A stretch of 64,000 nt of DNA from Kordia sp965224175 (GTDB taxonomy: Bacteria; Bacteroidota; Bacteroidia; Flavobacteriales; Flavobacteriaceae): positions 2,480,001 through 2,544,000 of the forward strand of contig NZ_OZ245041.1 in assembly GCF_965224175.1 (NCBI RefSeq), in the 5' to 3' direction. A program made the position numbers and the translations under genes. This document shows positions 40,681-50,075 of the stretch, piece by piece; the stretch's first letter is position 1; each line of letters begins with the position of its first letter. Below the pieces are notes generated by a model. That model saw only the letters and a list, made by a program, of their open reading frames with translations. It was not told the DNA's origin and did not search any database.

Positions 40681-43600
40681 TTATATGATGATTTTTTTAT
40701 TAACTTTTTCGGTCGTTTTCTGTTGTGTAGCCAGCACATTATCAATGTGTAAAGCCAAGTATTTTATTGTAGATTGATAGTAGAATTCTTCGTAGTTGAA
40801 GTTTACTTTGTATTCCGTTTTTAATTGATTGAGCATTTTGTTCATGCTTAAACTGTGTCCGCCCAATTCAAAGAAATTATCGTTTACTCCAATGGTTTTG
40901 CTTTCTATTTTTAGGATATCTGCCCATATTTCTACCAAGCGATATTCAATTTTATTTTCAGGTGCTTTGTACGGCGTACGTTTGATGTCTGCCAACGTTG
41001 GTTGCGGTAACGCTTTGCGATCAATTTTTCCTGTTCTAGTGAGTGGAAATTCTTCTACGAACATATAAATTGATGGAATCATGTATTTTGGAAGTTGATT
41101 TTTGAGTTGTTGTTTCACTTCATCAGCTTCTATATTTTCTGCTTTCGCAACATATGCCGTTAAGAATTTTACATTTTCTATTTCTTTTACTAAGACAATT
41201 GCTTGTTTGATATTGGCTAATTGTTCTAGTTGATATTCTATTTCAGGAAGTTCGATACGAACTCCATTTAGTTTTACTTGCGAATCTTTTCTGTGTAAGA
41301 ACTCAATTTCTCCATTTGGTAATCTGCGACCTATATCGCCTGATTTGTAATAACGATTACCGTTTTCATCTGTTAGGAAAACATTTTCAGTAAGTTCTTT
41401 TCTGTTTAAATATCCTAACGAGATAAAGTCACTTTTAAATACGATTTCGCCTTCGCGATGCATTCCTAATTCCGTATTATTTTCGTCCCAAACAAATACT
41501 TCTGTATCTGTAACTGTTGGTCCAAGCGTTAGATTTGTACGAAACCATTCTGTTTCGTGTGATAAGAATTTCTGAGAAACAATCGTTGCTTCTGTCGGTC
41601 CGTAATCATTCACAAAAAATGCGCCTTTTGGGAAATGCTTTTTAAACAATTCTAAATCGGATTGGTAGCTAGCTTCTCCTCCAGAATCTAGCAAACGAAC
41701 TGTATTTAAGACACTTGTTTCGTCTAGTTCTTTGATAAAATATCTATATAATGTTGGCACCATGTGAATAATGCTAACTTTTTGTGTGGCAAGCCAGTTT
41801 TCTAAATTGGCAACGCCTTCTGTTGCAATGTTGTAGAAACTTACGGTTGCACCATTTAAGATCGCTCCATAAATGTCTTTGATAGACGCATCAAATGTAT
41901 AGGTTGAGAATACACTTAAGTTGTCGTTGTTTGAGATATGAACATTGTTTGTGTATACGCGAATGTAATGCAACATGTTTCGCTGCGTTTGCACAACACC
42001 CTTTGGTTTTCCTGTTGATCCAGAAGTATATAGCACATACGCTTCTGTGGTAGGATGAATTGTTTTCTGTAAATTTTGCACATCAGCAATTTCATCTGCC
42101 AAACAAATTACTTTTGTTGAAGGAAATAGTTCTTTCACTTCTTTCCCTTTGCTCAATGTACGTTTGTTACAAATTAAAATGTTTGCGCTTGCATCTTCTA
42201 GAATAAATGTGATTCTGCTGTTTGGATTGTTCACATCAATTGGCACATAGGAATATCCCGATTTTAAGGTTCCTAACATTCCAACAACACAGGTTTCATC
42301 ATGATCTAATAGCAGCGCAATACGTTGTGTGTTTGCATCAGCTTCTGCTAGAATTTGATTTGCTAATTGATTTGCGTGTGCATTTAATTCTGTATACGTT
42401 AATGCATTGTTTTTAGCATGAACCGCAATTGCATTTGGATATTTTTCTACTTGTTTTTCAAATCGTGCAGCTACATTTTGCTCTATTTCTGCTGCTGTAA
42501 AGATTTCAAAATCGTTTGTTGGTAGTAGGTCGTTTTCAATGTTTATTGGCGTATTGAAAATATCAATTGCTTCAATTTTTAGAGCTGAATTTGTGGCTAC
42601 TTGATCAATTAATGCTACTAATTCATTTGTCCAATACGTGATTGTTTCCGCTGAAAAGCGTTCTTTATCAAAAACACTTTTAATCATAAATCCATTTTCA
42701 AAGCTTTTTACATACCATTCTAAATCGAATTTTGGTGTTACTTTTAGTATTCCTGATTGCGTTGTAAAGTCTGCTATTTTTTCTGTTGCATTTGCTTCAA
42801 AATCGAGCATGTTTAAGAATACTGGACTTATTGGAAAACGTCTGTCTTCAGCAGCAATGTTTAAATCATCTAATAATTGCTCAAAAGGATAATTTTGGTT
42901 TTCTAAAGCTGCCAATAACGTTGTATTGATATTTTTTACTACAGTTGTAAAATCTCTCGTTGTATCTAGCGTATCTCGAATCATGAGTGTATTTAAGAAA
43001 CAACCTACGATATCTTTGAGCTGTTCGTGTGTACGATTTGCCGCAGGAATTCCTACTGTAATCTCGTTTTCGGCAGTTAATCGTTGCAACCATATTTTGA
43101 TGACTGCCATGTAAAACGTAAATGAACTTACTGCGTTTTCTGTAGTGAATTTTGTTATTTTTTCTTTGAGTTCATTTGATATGAATACCGTGTGATATCC
43201 TGAAATCGTTTGATTTGTTTTTACAGATGTATTGTAATCTGTTGGTAATTGCAAGTATGGAATTTCACCTGAAAGTTGTTCTTTCCAGAAGTTTCCTTGT
43301 TTTGCAAATGCTTCCGACTGCAATACTTGATTTTGCCAAGCTGCATAATCTTTGTATTGAATAGATAATTCAGGAAGTGTAGCTTTTGTATTGGCTAGTT
43401 TTGCCTCGTATATCGCTAATAAGTCTCTAATGATGATTTGATTTGACCAACCATCGCAAATACTATGATGTATGTTGAAGTGTAATTTCTTTTGATCATT
43501 TTCAGTAACGACTCCTATTTTGAATAGTGGATAGGTTTCCAAGTCAAATTCATGATGAACTACTTCCGAAATAATTTCAGCTGTTGCATTGTACTCTTTG

Positions 43601-46600
43601 ATCGTTGTTACCTGAAATGCTTCTATGCGTTGCTTTGGCGCTTCAAGAGTATCTACATATACTGTACGAAGTATTTCATGTCTGTTTAATAATTGGTTAA
43701 ACGCAGCTTCTAATACTTCATGATTTGTCTGTTGCTCTAATTCATATACATTTGAGATATTGAATTCTCTTGATTTTCCTTGAATTTTATGAATCAACCA
43801 AAAACGTAATTGTGTTGGTGATAAGTCATATACTTTTTGTGTAGCGACTGTTGGTATTTCTTCGTAAGCTTCTTGACTACTATTTTCAATTAAATCAGCA
43901 TGTGAAGCTAATGTTGTTTTTACATAAACATCTTGCAGCGTCAATCTTACATTGAATGTTTTGTGATAGGCATTGATCAATTTGGTTAAGATTAAACTAT
44001 GTCCGCCTAGTTCAAAGAAATCATCTAAAATGCTAATTTTTTCTTTGTCGAAGAATGTTTTCCAAATAGCAACAATGTTTTCTTCAATGTCAGTACTTGA
44101 TGCTATATATTCTTTTTGAATGCTTGCTTCTTCTGAGATTTCAGGCAATTTACTTGTAGCTACTTTTCCATTCGCCGTCAGCGGAATTGCATCAATAGCC
44201 ATATAATATTGAGGAACCATATACGAAGGCATTTCTGCTAGTAAACATTCCTTTAAATCGATTTTGTCTATTTCGTTTTTAGCTACATAGTATGCCGCTA
44301 ATACTTTTTCATTTTGCACTGTTTTTACAAGTACAATTGCTTGTTGAATTGCTGAATATGCTAAGAGCGTTTTTTCTATTTCTCCTAGTTCGATTCTGTG
44401 ACCACGAATTTTGATTTGCGTATCTTTTCTCCCTGCAAATTGAAGCGTTCCGTTAGGCAACCAACGTACTAAATCGCCTGTTTTGTATAGTTTTTCTTCC
44501 TGATTAAAAGGATTTTCAATGAATACATTTTCTGTAAGCTCAAGATTGTTTAAATATCCACTTGATAAGCCGATTCCTGCAATACAAAGTTCTCCTACGA
44601 CTCCAATTGGTTGCAATGTTAAGTCTTCAGATAACACATATACTTTTGTATTGTCGATTGGCTTTCCAATAGAAATATTGCCTGTTTCCTGGTTAGCATA
44701 TTCGTGATATGTGGTGACAACCGTATTTTCCGTTGGTCCGTAATTGTTATAAATACGTAATGATGTTGGTTTTGAGAATGATAATGCTTCTCCTCCAGTT
44801 ACTAAGATGGTTTCTAAATCTTTTACATCATTTTCAACTAATTCTTGACAGATTCTTGACGGAACGTATGCATGCGTAATTTCATTTGTTTTAAAGAAAT
44901 TTTCCAACTGAAAGATATCCAAACGAATTTCTTCATTAGTAATTGGATATAAGCTAGCTCCTTTGGTAATGTATGGAAATATTTCCCAAACAGAAGCATC
45001 AAATGCAACACCTGAAAATAAAGTCGCTTTACTCGTATTTGTGACTGCAAATGCTTTTTGATGCCATTGACACAAGTTGATTAAACTTCGTTGCGAAATT
45101 GGAACTCCTTTTGGTTTTCCTGTAGATCCTGAAGTGTAAATAATGTATGCAGTGTCATTTCCTGCTAGAGAAACAGCTTCAAATGTTTCTGAAGTTGTTG
45201 ACTGTTCTGTATATTTTTGAATGAGAGTAGCATCAATCACCACTTTTGCGTTCGAATCCTGAATCATGTATTGAATTCTATTTTCAGGATAGTTTGTATC
45301 AATAGGCACATATGCTGCACCTGTTTTCATCACGGCAATTAGAGAAGTGATATATGCTTTTCCTCGTTGCAATTGAACCGCAATGATATCGCCTTTGCTG
45401 ATTTTTTCTACTTTCGTCAGATACGCCGCTAGTGCATCCGATTTTTCATCAAGTTCTTTGTATGTTAAGCTTGTTCCTTGATACGAAATTGCTATTTGAT
45501 TCGGTTGCGCTGTAACTTGTTTTGAGAATTCAGCAAGAATGTTCGCATCTGTTGCAAACGCTACTGCTTCTCCTTGAAATTCTTGTAACAATTGTTGTTT
45601 TTCTTCTTCAGAAACAATATCAATTGCACTAATTTTTTGTGAAGCATCATTTAATGCTTGTGCAAATACCATTTCTAGATGTTCACAGGTTGTTGTGATA
45701 AAATCTGCCGTATAAATGTCTGTGTTATATTTTATTTCCAAGAATAATTCTGAATCAACCTCAGCAAATGTAAATGTGATATCAAATTGAGCGGATGTGC
45801 GTTCTATTTCATAAGCATCTACTGATAGATTTCCTAAAGATTGCTCTTGAAACACTCCTAATTGTTGCTGATTTTGCAAAGCAACCATCACATCAAATAA
45901 TGGCGAACGCGCTGTATCTCTTCCTAAGTTGAGTTGCTCTACTAATTGATCGAAAGGATATTCTTGATGTGTATACGCATCTAATAATTGCTGTTTTTCT
46001 TTTTTGAGTAAACTTTCAAAAGTATCATTGCTATCTATTTGTGTACGAATTGCTAATGTGTTGAGATATAATCCGATCTGATTTTCTAAATCTGGATGTT
46101 CACGTCCTGCAATTGGCGTACCGATGATGATATCGTTTGTATTGGTGTAGGTTTTTAGCAATGCTTTGATGGCTGTCATGATCGTCATAAACAACGTAAC
46201 CTGACGTTCTTTTGAGAAATTTTTCAACTTCGTCAATGTTTCTCTTGAATATGTATGACGAATTTGGCTACCTGCATATGTTTTGATTGCTGGACGTTTT
46301 TGCATTCCTGGAATTTCCAACACAGGCAAATCTCCCGAAAATTGCTGATTCCAGTATTGTTTTGAAGCTTCTAATCGTGAAGATGCTTGTTCGTTTTGCA
46401 ACCAGATTGCATAATCTTTGAATTGAATGCGTAATGCTTCTTGTGATGCGTCTTTGTTGGTTACTTCATTAATGTAATTTTGAATGATTTCATTTGTGAA
46501 GATTTCCAGCGACCAACCATCACCGATAATGTGATGTATGGCCACCGCAAACACAACTTCTTCAGTATTTTTTTGTAGTAATGATGCTTTGAACAACGGC

Positions 46601-49341
46601 GCTTTCGACAGTGTAAATCCTTCCGCCAGAAAATCGTCAATGTATGCATCTATAAAGGTTTCTGGGTTTGTTTTTTCTGAATAATCTTCTAATGCAATAT
46701 CAAAAACCATTTTATCGGCAGCAACAATGTATTGTTGTGGAACTCCGTTTTCATTTTGTTGAAAATAGGTTCGTAAGCTTTCATGCCGTTTTACAACATT
46801 TTTGAATGCTTTTTTAAAGATTTCTACATCCAAATTCCCTTTAAAATGATACGCTCCAGTAATTTGATATGCATTGGTACCACCTTCCAATTGGCTTAAT
46901 AACCATAAACGATGTTGTGAAGGTGTTAATGGATATGATGCAGCTTCTGGTGCTTTTGGAATGGACTTGAATTGTTTATCGTTTAGTTCTTCACTGAGTT
47001 GTTCAATCGTAGGATTTACTGAGAAAGCTTTAAAACTTACGCCTTTCCCCATTTGTTTGTAAATCGTGTTGATTACTTGTGAAATCATCAAACTATGACC
47101 TCCTAATTCGAAGAAGTTATCTTTAATTCCGATGTTTTCTACTCCGATAATGTCTTCCCAAATTTCTTTTAATTCTTCTTCTACTTCATTGCGTGGTGCT
47201 ACATATTCAGCTTTGATGATGTTGTCTGTAGAAATTTCGGGAAGTGCTGCACGATTTATTTTTCCGTTTGGAGTTAACGGAATGTCTTTTATTTTCACAA
47301 AATACGTTGGCACCATGTACGAAGGTAATTTTGTAGCTAAGTGTGATCGTAAACCAGATTTGTCTACACCTTTATCTCCTACATAATATCCTACTAATAC
47401 TTGTTGCTCATTTACCATTTTTACAGCTACAACGACACGTTGAATTGCTGTTGTAAAGTCAAGCATTTCATTTTCTATCTCTCCAAGTTCAATTCGATAT
47501 CCTCTGAGTTTTACTTGGTGATCTTTTCTTCCGAGATATCCAATATTTCCATCTGGCATCCAATAGGTTAAATCTCCTGTATCATACATACGTTCTCCTT
47601 CTATAAAAGGATTTGCTATGTATTTTTCTGCTGTTAACTCTTCTCTATTTAGATATCCTTTTGTAACTCCTAAACCAGATAAGTATAGTTTTCCAGGCAC
47701 ACCAATTGGTACTAATGCCAAGTTTTTATCTAAGATAAATGCTTGTGTATTGCTTAGTGGTTTTCCTATTGGAATTGAGTTGTATCTAATACCTTCTTCT
47801 AATTGATAGTATGTACTGTATGTAGTATCCTCAGATGGACCGTACAGATTTCTTATTTCTCCATTTGTATCTGATAATAATTTCATGGCAATATCAACAG
47901 GAAAAGGTTCTCCTGCTAAATTTACAGCAACCACATTTTTGAGATCGAATCCTTTTTCTAGTAAATTTCTCATACTAGAAGGAACCGTATTTATGAGAAT
48001 GTTTTGATCTTTTTCAATATGTGTTCCAATCTCTAATGAGTTTTGTAATACTCTGATTTTCTTCCCTGTAGACAGCGTATAAAATATTTCATATACAGAC
48101 AAATCGAAACAGTGCGATGTTACTGCATACGTAATATCAAACGGAGTATTTGCATATTCGCGATGTGCCCAGTAAATCATAGCTACCGCGTTTTGATGCG
48201 TAATCATTACTCCTTTCGGCTTTCCTGTTGTACCTGAAGTATAGATTACATACGCCAAGTCTTGGGAAGATTTTTTGATTCCTAAGTTTGTTGTAGGATA
48301 TACATCTGATTTTGTAAAGAAGTCTATTGATTCTTCTATGACTAATTTACATTGGCTATCATTTTCTATGTATTTGATTCGTTCTTCTGGATAACTCTTA
48401 TCAATTGGAACATATGCGGCGCCTGTTTTTAATACTGCTAATAGTGAAATTACTAATAATTCTGTTCTTTCTAGTTTTACACCTACAAAGTCATTAACCT
48501 TAATATTTTTATCGTTTACTAAATAGTGCGCTAATGCATTAGCTTTTTCATTTAATTCTTGATAGGTATATTTCTTTTCATTAAAAACAAGTGCTGTATT
48601 TTCTGGTGTTTTTTCTACTTGTGCTTCAAATAAATCAATGATAGAAGCTTCTAAAGGAAATGAAAGATTGGTTTCATTGAATTTTCCTAATACTAGGTTT
48701 TCTTCTTCTTTTGTGAGTGTTGGAATGTCAGCGATTCGCGTTAATAAAATCGTTTCTAAATTTTCTAACGCAACTTGTATGTTTTTCACAAAATGTTCAG
48801 CTACATACGACTTTTTAAAACTTTCCGCATATGTCAATGTTACTTCAATTCCTGAAGCGTTCTTTTTTATTTCTAAAAAGAATGGAATTTCATTCTGCGG
48901 AAACGGCGTGTTATAAGACAATCCAAAAGGCGAGCAGTTTTTAAATTTTTCCTGAAGTATTGAATCTTTATCAAAGCTTGCATATTTATATACTTCTTGA
49001 ATTTCCTTTTTGACTTCGTTTAAGTATTCTTTGAATGTTTTGTTTTCGATTAAAACTTGATTCAGCAATAAAGGCGTATTGGCATCACTAATTTTTGTTG
49101 AAAACACAAAATGCGAAGGTTCAAAATATCGCTGTAACATTGCCGAATACATAGACAGCAATATGGTATACTCAACGATAGGATTACCATTTGTGATTCT
49201 TAAAAAATAAGTAATACGCTCATTAGGAATCGTTATAGTTTCAGTGGTTGTTAATTGAAACTTTTCTTTTCCAGACGTAGATTGCTTTTTCAGTTTATTT
49301 ATCCAATAATCTGAAATTATTTTGCGCTCTATTGTAGCCAT
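40681..49341 (-). CDS. Trimodular NRPS with truncated starter C domain ([half C]-A-T-C-A-T-C-A-T; predicted Ala, Leu, unknown)
   Basis: A 2886-residue synthase, first of the assembly line. About 220 N-terminal residues resemble only the C-terminal lobe of a condensation domain and lack any HHxxxDG motif; there is no TubC-like docking domain. Both facts suit a loading subunit. Module 1 adenylation: SGTTGKPKG near nt 48230, FDLS near 48103, YGPSED near 47840, code DLYNNALTYK, close to the Ala-type code of microcystin synthetase as I remember it. Module 2: HHIIGDG near 46528; code DAWYVGNVVK, close to the Leu code DAWFLGNVVK. Module 3: HHSICDG near 43460; code DAKHDGDIVK, with acidic pocket residues and no substrate recognised (a basic or polar residue is possible). 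Carriers with LGGHSL lie near 47098, 44005 and 40858. It follows the antiterminator gene by 14 nt and precedes the Gly module by 3 nt. The tail ends NKKIII. Confidence 0.96.
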   Translation of the reverse strand: MATIERKIISDYWINKLKKQSTSGKEKFQLTTTETITIPNERITYFLRITNGNPIVEYTILLSMYSAMLQRYFEPSHFVFSTKISDANTPLLLNQVLIENKTFKEYLNEVKKEIQEVYKYASFDKDSILQEKFKNCSPFGLSYNTPFPQNEIPFFLEIKKNASGIEVTLTYAESFKKSYVAEHFVKNIQVALENLETILLTRIADIPTLTKEEENLVLGKFNETNLSFPLEASIIDLFEAQVEKTPENTALVFNEKKYTYQELNEKANALAHYLVNDKNIKVNDFVGVKLERTELLVISLLAVLKTGAAYVPIDKSYPEERIKYIENDSQCKLVIEESIDFFTKSDVYPTTNLGIKKSSQDLAYVIYTSGTTGKPKGVMITHQNAVAMIYWAHREYANTPFDITYAVTSHCFDLSVYEIFYTLSTGKKIRVLQNSLEIGTHIEKDQNILINTVPSSMRNLLEKGFDLKNVVAVNLAGEPFPVDIAMKLLSDTNGEIRNLYGPSEDTTYSTYYQLEEGIRYNSIPIGKPLSNTQAFILDKNLALVPIGVPGKLYLSGLGVTKGYLNREELTAEKYIANPFIEGERMYDTGDLTYWMPDGNIGYLGRKDHQVKLRGYRIELGEIENEMLDFTTAIQRVVVAVKMVNEQQVLVGYYVGDKGVDKSGLRSHLATKLPSYMVPTYFVKIKDIPLTPNGKINRAALPEISTDNIIKAEYVAPRNEVEEELKEIWEDIIGVENIGIKDNFFELGGHSLMISQVINTIYKQMGKGVSFKAFSVNPTIEQLSEELNDKQFKSIPKAPEAASYPLTPSQHRLWLLSQLEGGTNAYQITGAYHFKGNLDVEIFKKAFKNVVKRHESLRTYFQQNENGVPQQYIVAADKMVFDIALEDYSEKTNPETFIDAYIDDFLAEGFTLSKAPLFKASLLQKNTEEVVFAVAIHHIIGDGWSLEIFTNEIIQNYINEVTNKDASQEALRIQFKDYAIWLQNEQASSRLEASKQYWNQQFSGDLPVLEIPGMQKRPAIKTYAGSQIRHTYSRETLTKLKNFSKERQVTLFMTIMTAIKALLKTYTNTNDIIIGTPIAGREHPDLENQIGLYLNTLAIRTQIDSNDTFESLLKKEKQQLLDAYTHQEYPFDQLVEQLNLGRDTARSPLFDVMVALQNQQQLGVFQEQSLGNLSVDAYEIERTSAQFDITFTFAEVDSELFLEIKYNTDIYTADFITTTCEHLEMVFAQALNDASQKISAIDIVSEEEKQQLLQEFQGEAVAFATDANILAEFSKQVTAQPNQIAISYQGTSLTYKELDEKSDALAAYLTKVEKISKGDIIAVQLQRGKAYITSLIAVMKTGAAYVPIDTNYPENRIQYMIQDSNAKVVIDATLIQKYTEQSTTSETFEAVSLAGNDTAYIIYTSGSTGKPKGVPISQRSLINLCQWHQKAFAVTNTSKATLFSGVAFDASVWEIFPYITKGASLYPITNEEIRLDIFQLENFFKTNEITHAYVPSRICQELVENDVKDLETILVTGGEALSFSKPTSLRIYNNYGPTENTVVTTYHEYANQETGNISIGKPIDNTKVYVLSEDLTLQPIGVVGELCIAGIGLSSGYLNNLELTENVFIENPFNQEEKLYKTGDLVRWLPNGTLQFAGRKDTQIKIRGHRIELGEIEKTLLAYSAIQQAIVLVKTVQNEKVLAAYYVAKNEIDKIDLKECLLAEMPSYMVPQYYMAIDAIPLTANGKVATSKLPEISEEASIQKEYIASSTDIEENIVAIWKTFFDKEKISILDDFFELGGHSLILTKLINAYHKTFNVRLTLQDVYVKTTLASHADLIENSSQEAYEEIPTVATQKVYDLSPTQLRFWLIHKIQGKSREFNISNVYELEQQTNHEVLEAAFNQLLNRHEILRTVYVDTLEAPKQRIEAFQVTTIKEYNATAEIISEVVHHEFDLETYPLFKIGVVTENDQKKLHFNIHHSICDGWSNQIIIRDLLAIYEAKLANTKATLPELSIQYKDYAAWQNQVLQSEAFAKQGNFWKEQLSGEIPYLQLPTDYNTSVKTNQTISGYHTVFISNELKEKITKFTTENAVSSFTFYMAVIKIWLQRLTAENEITVGIPAANRTHEQLKDIVGCFLNTLMIRDTLDTTRDFTTVVKNINTTLLAALENQNYPFEQLLDDLNIAAEDRRFPISPVFLNMLDFEANATEKIADFTTQSGILKVTPKFDLEWYVKSFENGFMIKSVFDKERFSAETITYWTNELVALIDQVATNSALKIEAIDIFNTPINIENDLLPTNDFEIFTAAEIEQNVAARFEKQVEKYPNAIAVHAKNNALTYTELNAHANQLANQILAEADANTQRIALLLDHDETCVVGMLGTLKSGYSYVPIDVNNPNSRITFILEDASANILICNKRTLSKGKEVKELFPSTKVICLADEIADVQNLQKTIHPTTEAYVLYTSGSTGKPKGVVQTQRNMLHYIRVYTNNVHISNNDNLSVFSTYTFDASIKDIYGAILNGATVSFYNIATEGVANLENWLATQKVSIIHMVPTLYRYFIKELDETSVLNTVRLLDSGGEASYQSDLELFKKHFPKGAFFVNDYGPTEATIVSQKFLSHETEWFRTNLTLGPTVTDTEVFVWDENNTELGMHREGEIVFKSDFISLGYLNRKELTENVFLTDENGNRYYKSGDIGRRLPNGEIEFLHRKDSQVKLNGVRIELPEIEYQLEQLANIKQAIVLVKEIENVKFLTAYVAKAENIEADEVKQQLKNQLPKYMIPSIYMFVEEFPLTRTGKIDRKALPQPTLADIKRTPYKAPENKIEYRLVEIWADILKIESKTIGVNDNFFELGGHSLSMNKMLNQLKTEYKVNFNYEEFYYQSTIKYLALHIDNVLATQQKTTEKVNKKIII

Positions 49342-49355
49342 AAAGACTTAGTAAG

Positions 49356-49880
49356 TTATATTGTTACGGATTTGTTTTCGAAATAGTAGGAAGGAATGAC
49401 TGCGGTAATATTTTGTTGTAGTGACTCTATTCTCACTATAATTTTATTAATATTATCGGCTTTGAGAATTTCACATTCGAGACCGCTTAAGGATCCGAAT
49501 TCTATTTTTTTGATTTCTCCGACTTTAGGAATGTTGGCATCTGTTACCAGATTATTAATATCTTCTGATCCTACCAGAAGTTTTATTTTATTGATTTCAT
49601 CTTCAGAAACTTTTGCGAAGTCTCTACCAAATTTTATATATGCGCACGCACCACTCACAGAGAGTGCTTTGTTATAATCTGATGGAGAATTGAGATTAAC
49701 AAAAACATACGAAGGAAATAGCGGCTGATAGACGATCTTGATTCTATCGCTCCACTTTTTCTTAGTTTTCATTAAAGGAAGAAAAACATCTAAAGAGAGA
49801 TCCAAAAGTGCTTCATACACCTTTTTTTCATGTCTGGATCTTACATACAAAACATGCCAACCATTATACAAATGATTCAT
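49356..49880 (-). CDS. NusG-paralogue antiterminator (UpxY/RfaH/LoaP-like)
   Basis: A 174-residue protein with the NusG N-terminal fold signature: GWHVLYVRSRHEKKV at residues 7-21, the LPLMKTKKKWSDR segment, and FPSYVFVNL at about residues 54-62. The region after about residue 120 (PKVGEIKKIEFGSLSGLEC) is the KOW-like domain. Family members such as UpxY in Bacteroides capsule loci, RfaH in enterobacteria and LoaP in Bacillus antibiotic operons bind RNA polymerase on a specific operon and suppress termination over long distances. Here it is the first gene of a transcript carrying more than 49 kb of megasynthase genes, which is exactly the situation where processive antitermination matters. It is 14 nt upstream of the first NRPS gene and is preceded by a roughly 160-nt leader. 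The specific role is inferred from position. General NusG is unlikely, since that gene normally sits in the secE-nusG-rplK cluster. Confidence 0.9.
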   Translation of the reverse strand: MNHLYNGWHVLYVRSRHEKKVYEALLDLSLDVFLPLMKTKKKWSDRIKIVYQPLFPSYVFVNLNSPSDYNKALSVSGACAYIKFGRDFAKVSEDEINKIKLLVGSEDINNLVTDANIPKVGEIKKIEFGSLSGLECEILKADNINKIIVRIESLQQNITAVIPSYYFENKSVTI

Positions 49881-50040
49881 TTCGAGGCTATTTTAACATT
49901 AACAGTTTAAAATAACAACACAGCTTCGCTTCCCTCAGTCACATGAGGTGCTTGTTTTCGAAATTTTTGGGGGGAAGGGAATTTACTTACTTACTTCGCA
50001 GAGCTATTGTTATCTTGAAGAAAGTTCATACTATTATGAA
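49881..50040 (-). promoter_or_regulatory. 5' leader of the NRPS operon
   Basis: About 160 nt lie between the promoter candidate and the antiterminator start codon. The leader includes a small hairpin (CCTCA / TGAGG, 49933-49948, 6-nt loop), a competing pairing between TTCCCT (49930-49935) and GGGGAA (49971-49976), and on the transcript a C-rich run (complement of 49969-49980). LoaP/RfaH-type factors are recruited through leader or early-transcript elements, so this is the natural place to look. I did not find a match to the known ops element. Confidence 0.4.
50025..50040. promoter_or_regulatory. Palindrome at the predicted transcription start (operator candidate)
   Basis: A perfect inverted repeat, TTCATA-CTAT-TATGAA, lies just downstream of the predicted -7 element, so it would overlap or immediately follow the transcription start of the NRPS operon. 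It could be a repressor site or a 5'-end hairpin. This is sequence symmetry only, with no regulator identified. Confidence 0.35.
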
Positions 50041-50045
50041 AATAG

Positions 50046-50075
50046 CAAACAATACCTTGCTCTACACAGTTACAA
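50046..50075 (-). promoter_or_regulatory. Candidate Bacteroidetes-type promoter of the NRPS operon
   Basis: On the minus strand a TTG (50073-50075) is followed after 18 nt by TATTGTTTG (50046-50054). This resembles the Bacteroidetes -33 TTG and -7 TAnnTTTG elements, with one extra base inside the -7 box. It is the best match I saw in the spacer upstream of the antiterminator gene. Confidence 0.4.
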
